The notes beneath the pieces are model-generated. The model was given only the letters and a program-made list of their open reading frames with translations, did no database searches and was not told the DNA's origin. Below, piece after piece: positions 1 through 6,351 of a stretch of 18,818 bases of DNA. The DNA is from CAWACC01 sp964390695 (GTDB taxonomy: Bacteria > Chlamydiota > Chlamydiia > Chlamydiales > Parachlamydiaceae): positions 1 through 18,818 of the forward strand of contig CAYMKI010000046.1 in assembly GCA_964390695.1 (NCBI GenBank), written 5' to 3'. Numbering within the stretch: the stretch's first letter is position 1; every line of letters begins with the position of its first letter. The position numbers and the translations under genes were made by a program.

Positions 1-418
1 TATATAGTTGTGTGATCTGGATCCCATAACTATCATCCACGACCACTATCTCTCCCTTAGCGACAATTTGTCCATTCAATTCTATATCAACAGGTTCTCC
101 CGCGAGCTTGTTTAAAGCTAGGGTAGTTCCGCTTTTCAATTCCAACAGCTTTGCTAGACTGATGTCGCTTCGTCCCAAAACGACGTCTAAGCGCAAGCGC
201 ACGTTTTCCATGGCTTCTTGGCTTAATAAGACGTGGTCGGAGGGTGCGTTATCCTGAAACTGCGATAGTTGTGCTTTGGATAGAGTAGGAGGAGCCCCGC
301 GCACCCTTTTTTCTTCTTTAGGATAGGCTGGTTCTTTTAGCGGTTCTCTTTTTTGTATGGCGGGTGGTTCTATCACATTGTATATGGCCTCGAGTTCTGT
401 TTGGCTAAGATCTGACAT
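1..418 (-). CDS. fliN: Flagellar motor switch protein FliN (3' end outside window)
   Basis: FliN forms the lower part of the flagellar C-ring and, with FliM, sets rotation direction. The 139 codons visible contain no stop and run off the left edge. Residues about 68-139 form a SpoA/FliN domain with the FliN hallmarks VVLGRSDISLAKLLEL, LNKLAGEPVDIELNG and VAKGEIVVVDDSYGIQIT. Only a few residues are probably missing, because the family normally ends just after this segment. The start at 418 has a GGGAG about 9 nt upstream. The gene lies 19 bp after fliM in the same direction, so the two are probably one operon. Residues 1-12 (MSDLSQTELEAI) resemble the CheY-binding peptide normally found on FliM or FliY; a linker rich in Pro, Lys and Glu follows. 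A type III secretion SctQ is the alternative, but the LAGEPxDxxxNG signature and the separate FliM partner favour flagellar FliN. Confidence 0.85.
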   Translation of the reverse strand, partial: MSDLSQTELEAIYNVIEPPAIQKREPLKEPAYPKEEKRVRGAPPTLSKAQLSQFQDNAPSDHVLLSQEAMENVRLRLDVVLGRSDISLAKLLELKSGTTLALNKLAGEPVDIELNGQIVAKGEIVVVDDSYGIQITQLY

Positions 419-437
419 AGTTGCATACTCCCTAAAT

Positions 438-1289
438 TTAAATGAGCACGAGCCCTTTTTGATGTTGTAAAAGACCCGGAATGCCCTGAAGAATTTTTTG
501 GCCTTGTAAAAAAACGGGCATGGGGTTATCCACGCTGGCATCTAAGATCAGGATATCGTGCACCTGCAGCGCATGGAATTCTTGAAGGGATAATTCCACT
601 GAGCCGCAATGAGCCACGATTTCTAAGTTAATATCGGAAAGGTCGAGTTTTTTTTCTACCGTAGGAGGTGTCTTTTCCGATAGGGCGGTCTCGAGACTTC
701 GCAAACTTTGAGAGGGAAGAGCTAAGGAAAAGAAAGTCGAAAAGTCAAGATGCCGGTAGGAAAATTCTAGGACCACGTATTTAGCGAGAGGAGAGAAGGC
801 GGGATCTTGCCCGGGATGTGCGCTGAGTTCCGTAATGGAAAATTCGGCATGTAGATGGGCATTCCAGGTAAGTTTTAGGGCATCGAGAAGTATTTTGGTG
901 AATTTTCTTTGAACAGATAGTTGCAGGTCGGATAAAGGCTTGTGCAATGACAGCTGCTCTTTACTTCCACCTAAAAGTTCTTCTATAATGCTGAAACACA
1001 TATCGATATTGAATGAGATGATCCCTTGTCCTTCAAGAGGAGATAGGTCTATAAGCGTATACATATTGGTGGGACTGCAACTTTTTATGAAGCGGGAAAG
1101 GGGTTCTTGTTGAATGTTCGCTAGAGTGATGGAGGGACAGCTAGGGAATAAGGAAGACAAGGTTTCAGAAAAATTGCGTGCAAAATTTTCATGAAGGCTG
1201 GCTAATGTAGATAGGCAGGCGGTGGGTAAAAAATAGCAGCTTCGCGCATCGAATAATGGCGGGGCATAACGCTGTGCATGATCTGACAT
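438..1289 (-). CDS. fliM: Flagellar motor switch protein FliM
   Basis: FliM is the middle C-ring protein that links FliG to FliN. The sequence shows the FliM order: the LHENFAR segment near the N-terminus; a CheC-like middle domain (LIDLSPLEGQGIISF, then the IIEELLGG segment and a LSDLQLSVQRKFTKILLDAL helix); and a C-terminal SpoA domain beginning near DLSDINLEIVAHCGSVELSL. At 283 residues it is shorter than the usual ~330. The N-terminal EIDALL-type CheY-binding peptide is absent; the protein starts almost directly at the YAPPLFDARS region. An in-frame ATG at 1310 would add seven residues, but the ATG at 1289 has GAGGG about 7 nt upstream and the outer one has no Shine-Dalgarno, so 1289 is preferred. 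A weak promoter candidate (TTGATT-17-TAGGAT on the minus strand, 1371-1399) precedes it. The fliN gene follows. Confidence 0.85.
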   Translation of the reverse strand: MSDHAQRYAPPLFDARSCYFLPTACLSTLASLHENFARNFSETLSSLFPSCPSITLANIQQEPLSRFIKSCSPTNMYTLIDLSPLEGQGIISFNIDMCFSIIEELLGGSKEQLSLHKPLSDLQLSVQRKFTKILLDALKLTWNAHLHAEFSITELSAHPGQDPAFSPLAKYVVLEFSYRHLDFSTFFSLALPSQSLRSLETALSEKTPPTVEKKLDLSDINLEIVAHCGSVELSLQEFHALQVHDILILDASVDNPMPVFLQGQKILQGIPGLLQHQKGLVLI

Positions 1290-1414
1290 GTTGGATCCCT
1301 CATTTGCCATAGGAACAGCTGTGTTTTTTTGGAGTATAAGCTCAAATTTGTTTACAGTCGAGATAACTGGATCCTATATGCTGGATATTACAAAATCAAG
1401 TATAATCTAGCATC

Positions 1415-2293
1415 TTAATCATCGCTGTCTTTTTCGAGAAAGAACCTTATCCCGGCAGCTTCTTCCACTTTTTTCAAGGTGGTTTGAAAAGACTTTAAAG
1501 GTTTTGTTTTGGGGATCGGTTGGTTGGGAAGGATATATGCTTCTATGCGTTTAGTTTTTTTTACCTCGCTGACCACCAAGATTTTGTAAAAATGCGTGGG
1601 CACGGCGATGTTGTTTTTTCCTATGACTTCATACTTTACCCATCGTCTTCCTTTCGCATCTGCTTGAGGTAAAAACAGCGGGCCGCTAAACACTTCCACG
1701 CGTATAGCTACTTTTGTGATTTTGCGTACATATTTTTCCAGTCGTACCCACGATCTTTGATTAAACGAGGGATTTTTAGGAGATATATTTGTTAAGTAAT
1801 AGGTGTTGTGGCAGTTAGAGTTATTGCCTTTATGATTGCCGGCAGCAGCAAGGTGGCCTTTATCGTAGCCGGAATGCGAATAATCTTTGGATGTACAGCG
1901 AAATGCCTTTGCGACGCGATCGTCCTCTTTGAACTTTTTTTTATGTTTGGCTGTGGTGGCGGAGCTTAAGCTGTTTTTGGTGAGCCTTTCATATACCCAC
2001 AAGGAATTTTTTAACCGGTAATCGTACAGCAAGGCATATTCTCGGTGTCGGATCAAGACCTGTACCTCGGGTTTTACACGAGGTTTAATACTCGATGTGG
2101 GTTTTGATTTATGAAAATATCTGCGCTGTCGTGGCAAGATCACCGTGGAGCAGCACCTGACTGTATTCAAGGCAAACATAGCATTATGAGCGCTCCAGTT
2201 AGGGGTTCTTCTGCTTTGAATCCATCCATAAGCTAAAATATGTACCATATTTTTACAAGGAATAAAAAAAATCGGGTAGAGGCACATATCCAT
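1415..2293 (-). CDS. DNA/RNA non-specific endonuclease, endonuclease G-like
   Basis: This is a beta-beta-alpha-metal (NUC1) nuclease that cuts DNA and RNA using one divalent metal. The catalytic motif is DKGH at residues 144-147 (DRGH in most members) with H147 as general base. It is followed by TNISP (N169) and FNQRSW (N178), the metal-binding and second conserved Asn regions. Downstream segments SGPLFLPQ, WVKYEVIGKN and VPTHFYKI match, as I remember it, mitochondrial EndoG more closely than Serratia-type secreted nucleases. Residues 1-75 contain a single acidic residue (D2) and many Arg and Lys, with RRYFHKS at 58-64. The start is uncertain: no good ribosome site precedes 2293, and Met16 and Met39 are alternatives. 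The gene lies upstream of, and in the same direction as, fliM, with a 125-bp gap. Acquisition from a eukaryote and export into the host are inferences only. Confidence 0.85.
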   Translation of the reverse strand: MDMCLYPIFFIPCKNMVHILAYGWIQSRRTPNWSAHNAMFALNTVRCCSTVILPRQRRYFHKSKPTSSIKPRVKPEVQVLIRHREYALLYDYRLKNSLWVYERLTKNSLSSATTAKHKKKFKEDDRVAKAFRCTSKDYSHSGYDKGHLAAAGNHKGNNSNCHNTYYLTNISPKNPSFNQRSWVRLEKYVRKITKVAIRVEVFSGPLFLPQADAKGRRWVKYEVIGKNNIAVPTHFYKILVVSEVKKTKRIEAYILPNQPIPKTKPLKSFQTTLKKVEEAAGIRFFLEKDSDD

Positions 2294-2709
2294 TAATCGT
2301 TCTATAGTTTATGTTTATCGAATTTAACGATGATTGATGAGTTTAAACGCGGTGGCGCAGAGGCACAGAGGAGCGGAGGGGGTATTAGGAGGTGTAATTT
2401 GGTGTTGTCACGCCATCTACGCTAATGTGTCTGCGTTATGTTTAGCTTGCTACATATCCGTACGAAGGGTAGATGTGCATGTGACCCCGCTCAATTATCT
2501 TCTGAGTTCACACTTGTCTCACTGTCCTCACTGATCTCTGTGGTTCTATTTGTTTCAGTTGAGATTTAGGATCAGGAATTAAAAAGAATTCGGGCTAGGG
2601 CAAGGACAAGGGTAAGAAAGCAGTACTTCAGTTTAATTGTGTATAAAAATGGGGAGATAGGGTATTATAACTAGCAAGAATAATATCTGGAGATAATTTA
2701 GGAAAAGCC
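2294..2709. other. Intergenic region between the nuclease gene and ileS
   Basis: No convincing gene is present. The 66-codon frame at 2334-2534 falls across low-complexity repeat sequence and matches nothing I recognise. The region holds a degenerate purine-rich stretch (about 2350-2380, with cagaggcacagagg), one copy of the 108-bp repeat (2508-2615), and the ileS leader with TAGGA upstream of the start. No well-spaced promoter stands out for either flanking gene. Confidence 0.6.
2508..2615 (-). repeat. 108-bp interspersed repeat, copy A
   Basis: Read on the minus strand, this stretch is TTACCCTTG, 11 nt, GCCCGAA, 42 nt, then a 39-nt CACAGAG-type segment beginning GAACCACAGAGA. The copy at 16697-16804 on the plus strand has the same order and identical spacing. 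By hand alignment about 84 of 108 positions match, 35 of 39 in the last segment. The TTACCCTTG end points towards ileS, whose start is 95 bp away. Confidence 0.75.
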
Positions 2710-5700
2710 ATGTTAGAAGAAATACCCGAAGAAACCTTTGATCAACGCGAATTAAGAGTTTTAGAGTTCTGGAAGACGCACCGTATTTTTGAAAGATCTG
2801 TAGAAGAACGAGCGCATCTGCCCCATTTTTCACAATACGACGGTCCTCCTTTTGCTACAGGATTGCCTCACTATGGACATTACTTAGCCGGCACCATCAA
2901 AGATGTTGTATTGCGCTATAAGACCATGAAAGGATTTTATGTTCCGCGCCGTTTCGGTTGGGATTGCCATGGCCTTCCCATAGAGCAAGAAATTGAAAAG
3001 GCTTTTAATTTGTCGGGAGCTGCTTCCATCGAAGCCTTTGGCATAGCCAATTTCAACGAAGAATGCCGCAAAATTGTCATGCGCTACACACATGAATGGC
3101 AATCACTTGTCAGACGCATGGGAAGATGGGTTGATTTCTCGCAGACATGGCGCACCATGGACGTGCCTTATATGGAATCTGTTTGGTGGGTCTTTAAACA
3201 GCTCTACGAAAAAGGGCTGATCTATGAAGGCTTTAAGGTCATGCCTTTTTCTGCTAAATTGGGAACGCCATTGTCTAATTTTGAGGCCGGTGAAAACTAT
3301 AAGGACGTAGATGACCCCTCCCTGACGGTTGCTTTTGAACTCAAAGACGAGCCTAATACTGCCGTGCTGATATGGACGACGACACCTTGGACATTGCCTT
3401 CAAACCTGGCTGTAATGGCCGGTCCTGACATCGACTATGTCAAAGTCAAGGACCTAGCCTCCGGTCGGTATTTTGTTTTAGCTAAAACGGCTTTGAAGAC
3501 CTACTATAAGCAGCCTGCAGATTATGAGCTAGTTTCGGAATGCAAAGGCAAAGACCTCGCGGGCAAACGCTATCACCCTCTATTTCCTTATTTTGCCGAT
3601 AGGGCCTCGCAGGGTGCATTTAGAATTATCCTCGAAGATAGCGTCTCATTAGACGAAGGCACGGGCTTCGTGCATTCCGCCCCCGCGTTTGGCGAAGTGG
3701 ACTTTTACGCTTGCCGGCGCGAAGGTATTGACATCGTCATGCCGGTAGACAACAACGGCAAATTCACTTCTGAAGTACCTGAATATGCGGGCATGTTTGT
3801 CAAAGATGCCGACAAAGACATTATCAAGCACCTGAAAAAAGAAGGCAGGATCGTACACCAAGGCACTTGCCACCACCGTTATCCCTTCTGCTGGCGTTCG
3901 GATACTCCGTTGATTTATAAGGCCGTTGAAACCTGGTTTGTGGCGGTAGAAAAAATAAAAGAAGCTTTGGTCGAGAACAACAAACTGATCCACTGGACCC
4001 CCGAACATATTAAATATGGCCGCTTTGGAAAGTGGCTGGAGAATGCTAGAGATTGGGCAATCAGCCGCAACCGTTACTGGGGAACGCCCATTCCCATATG
4101 GAAAGCAGCGGATGGAGACATCCATGTTATCGGCAGCATACAAGAGTTAGAGGCCCTGACCGGTCAGAAAGTCGCGGATTTGCATCGTCATTTTATAGAT
4201 GACCTCTCCTTCGAACTGAGAGGGAAAATCTTCAAGCGCGAGCCTGTAGTTTTTGACTGCTGGTTTGAATCAGGCTCCATGCCTTATGCTCAAAACCATT
4301 ATCCCTTCGAATCTGCTGAGCTTTTTGCTGAAGGGTTCCCGGCAGATTTTATCGGGGAAGGTCTGGATCAGACGCGCGGCTGGTTTTATACCCTGCATAT
4401 CCTAGCTACGGCACTATTCAACAAGCCGGCCTTTAAAAATGTGGTAGTGAATGGGATCATCTTGGCTGCCGACGGCAATAAGATGTCCAAAAGGCTGAAA
4501 AACTATCCCGATCCTTCGTTGGTTGTGCATAAATTCGGTGCCGATGCTGTGCGGTTATATATGATGCACAGCACCGCAGTAAAGGCCGATGATTTGCGCT
4601 TCCAAGAGGCTGGGGTTGAATTGGTCTTGAGGCAGATCCTGATACCTTTCTGGAATGCTTATAGCTTCTTCGTTACCTATGCCCGCATCTATCAATGGAA
4701 GCCTGTGGATGCGCATTTTGGAAAGCCCGAAGCTGTGATAGACCGATGGATGTTGTCGCTGATGCAGCATCTGGTCAAGCAGGTAGAAGAAGGCATGGAC
4801 CAGTATGACCTAAGCCTTTCCGTGGAGCCTTTTGTAGGCTTTGTCGACCAGTTGACAAACTGGTATATCCGCCGCTCACGCCGTCGTTTTTGGGAAGAAG
4901 AAGACACTCTGGATCGTCGTCAAGCCTTTGAAACGCTTTATCAGGTATTGCTGAACTTGTGCAAGATAGCCGCTCCGTTTGTACCTTTCCTCAGCGAGGC
5001 CATCTATCAAAATCTGCGTACGGACTCCATGCCCGAATCCGTGCATCTCTGTCATTATCCAACTTACCATCCGGAAGTTAGAGATGACCTCTTGGAAGCT
5101 GAGATGCAGGCGGTTCAGACAACCGTTAGCTTGGGACATGCTTTGCGTAAAGAACATAAGTTAAAAGTCCGCCAACCGCTGGCTGCTGTGCATATCGCCT
5201 CGGGGGATGAACGCATCCTGCATTTTTTACGCGACCAGCAACACTTGATTGCCGATGAGCTCAACGTCAAAGAAGTTAAATTCGGAAATGACGAGCAGCA
5301 ATTTGTCACACTCAAAGCCAAGCCGAATTTCAGGGTATTGGGCAAGAAGGTCGGCAAGTTGATGAAGGCCGCTCAAGAAGCTATAGAAAAGTTACCTCAA
5401 GAGCAGCTGTCTTTGTTGATGGATGGTGATGATTTATCTTTGATCATCGGTGGCGAAACCTTTGTCCTGACGACGGAGGATATCCAAGTTGAGCGCCAGG
5501 TGAAGGAGGGCATGATCGCCGCCAACCAAGGACCCATCACCATTGCCTTGGATACCACCCTATCGGAAGACCTGCTGATCGAAGGACTGGCTAGAGAACT
5601 AGTCAATAAGCTGAACACTATGCGGCGCGAAGCTGGATTTGAAGTCACCGATCGCATACATGTCAAAATTGAGACCACCTCCCGCGTCCGGCAGAGTTTT

Positions 5701-5823
5701 GAAAAATATGCTGCTTATATTCAGGGGGAGGTTTTAGCTTTGTCAGTGGATTTCGGGCCATGTGAAGGTGCAGAGTGGGACCTCAACGGAGAATCTGCCA
5801 AAATAGTGCTCACCAAGGCTTAA
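2710..5823 (+). CDS. ileS: Isoleucyl-tRNA synthetase
   Basis: This class I aminoacyl-tRNA synthetase charges tRNA-Ile with isoleucine in the cytoplasm. The HIGH motif appears as HYGH at residues 54-57 within PPFATGLPHYGHYLAG, and the KMSKR motif is at 591-595. Between them lies the CP1 editing domain, with WTTTPWTLPSN and GTGFVHSAPAFGEVDF. The WFESGSMPYAQ and GLDQTRGWFYTL segments are typical of IleRS. At 1037 residues it fits the longer, eukaryote-like IleRS group known from Chlamydia rather than the ~940-residue E. coli type. The start at 2710 is preceded by AGGA at about 6-nt spacing. The gene appears monocistronic: a hairpin follows the stop. In Chlamydia, ileS and lepB are adjacent; here a repeat-protein gene and a 606-codon gene separate them. 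Confidence 0.97.
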   Translation: MLEEIPEETFDQRELRVLEFWKTHRIFERSVEERAHLPHFSQYDGPPFATGLPHYGHYLAGTIKDVVLRYKTMKGFYVPRRFGWDCHGLPIEQEIEKAFNLSGAASIEAFGIANFNEECRKIVMRYTHEWQSLVRRMGRWVDFSQTWRTMDVPYMESVWWVFKQLYEKGLIYEGFKVMPFSAKLGTPLSNFEAGENYKDVDDPSLTVAFELKDEPNTAVLIWTTTPWTLPSNLAVMAGPDIDYVKVKDLASGRYFVLAKTALKTYYKQPADYELVSECKGKDLAGKRYHPLFPYFADRASQGAFRIILEDSVSLDEGTGFVHSAPAFGEVDFYACRREGIDIVMPVDNNGKFTSEVPEYAGMFVKDADKDIIKHLKKEGRIVHQGTCHHRYPFCWRSDTPLIYKAVETWFVAVEKIKEALVENNKLIHWTPEHIKYGRFGKWLENARDWAISRNRYWGTPIPIWKAADGDIHVIGSIQELEALTGQKVADLHRHFIDDLSFELRGKIFKREPVVFDCWFESGSMPYAQNHYPFESAELFAEGFPADFIGEGLDQTRGWFYTLHILATALFNKPAFKNVVVNGIILAADGNKMSKRLKNYPDPSLVVHKFGADAVRLYMMHSTAVKADDLRFQEAGVELVLRQILIPFWNAYSFFVTYARIYQWKPVDAHFGKPEAVIDRWMLSLMQHLVKQVEEGMDQYDLSLSVEPFVGFVDQLTNWYIRRSRRRFWEEEDTLDRRQAFETLYQVLLNLCKIAAPFVPFLSEAIYQNLRTDSMPESVHLCHYPTYHPEVRDDLLEAEMQAVQTTVSLGHALRKEHKLKVRQPLAAVHIASGDERILHFLRDQQHLIADELNVKEVKFGNDEQQFVTLKAKPNFRVLGKKVGKLMKAAQEAIEKLPQEQLSLLMDGDDLSLIIGGETFVLTTEDIQVERQVKEGMIAANQGPITIALDTTLSEDLLIEGLARELVNKLNTMRREAGFEVTDRIHVKIETTSRVRQSFEKYAAYIQGEVLALSVDFGPCEGAEWDLNGESAKIVLTKA

Positions 5824-5849
5824 AACCTAACATTTCCACTAAATCCTAG

Positions 5850-5882
5850 CTATACCCAAATTTTCAGATCATTTGGGTATAG
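5850..5882 (+). terminator. Hairpin downstream of ileS
   Basis: A perfect 12-bp stem (CTATACCCAAAT pairing with ATTTGGGTATAG) with a 9-nt loop lies 27 bp after the ileS stop. There is no strong T-run after it (gttacctaattt), so termination may be weak or the element may act on both strands. Confidence 0.6.
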
Positions 5883-5929
5883 GTTACCTAATTTGTAACT
5901 ATTCAGCACTGCAAAGGGTCTTAATTATG

Positions 5930-6213
5930 AACCACAGAGCTCACATAGGGTTCAGAGTGGATTTAAACTGCAAGAAAGTAATTTAATATGTTTACTATGG
6001 CTCATAGCGCAAATGAGTTCAAAGACGCGGAGTTAAAATTAAGGCTTTGACAAGAAGCCAAAACCTTCTGAGCATCAGAGATGCTGTGCTTGAAATATAA
6101 AACGAAGATCCAAGTTATTTCACGATAGAGGGAGCTGAAAGCAACTGTCTCGTTCTGTGAGACACTCATTTGCTGCAGACTTTTTGTTATATCCATCTGT
6201 GAGCTCTGTGGTT
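5930..6213. repeat. Inverted pair of CACAGAG-type repeats around a 252-bp spacer
   Basis: AACCACAGAGCTCACA occurs at 5930-5945 and, as its exact reverse complement, at 6198-6213. These 16-bp arms start like the CACAGAG segment of the 108-bp repeat. The spacer contains AAGACGCGGAGTTAAA at 6022-6037, which matches 15 of 16 bases at 16943-16958. A minus-strand frame at 6002-6196 is made of this repeat sequence and is probably not a gene. The rest of 5883-6351 holds an AT-rich leader for the next gene and nothing else I can identify. Confidence 0.7.
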
Positions 6214-6351
6214 TTTAATTTATTATTTTATGATGGGTGGTGAATAATCACTCTAAATTTTTTTGTTTTTTTAAGTGCATACAGTAATTTATTGTGGTTA
6301 AATATTTGTTTCAGTGATTAAATTAGCGCAATTGATAATAATGGGGTGTTT

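Noticed and set aside
1..1289. Type III secretion SctQ split into two genes
   Set aside because: The upstream protein has FliM-specific segments (LHENFAR, LEGQGIISF, IIEELLGG) not expected in SctQ, and the downstream one has the FliN LAGEPxDxxxNG signature.
2334..2534. 66-codon plus-strand frame
   Set aside because: It lies across repeat sequence, has no ribosome site, and its product shows no domain-like pattern.
3649..4143. 164-codon minus-strand frame inside ileS
   Set aside because: It is antisense to the conserved IleRS editing and catalytic region, so it is open by chance through codon bias.
6002..6196. 64-codon minus-strand frame between the inverted repeats
   Set aside because: Its sequence is largely the dispersed repeat itself, and it has no convincing ribosome site.
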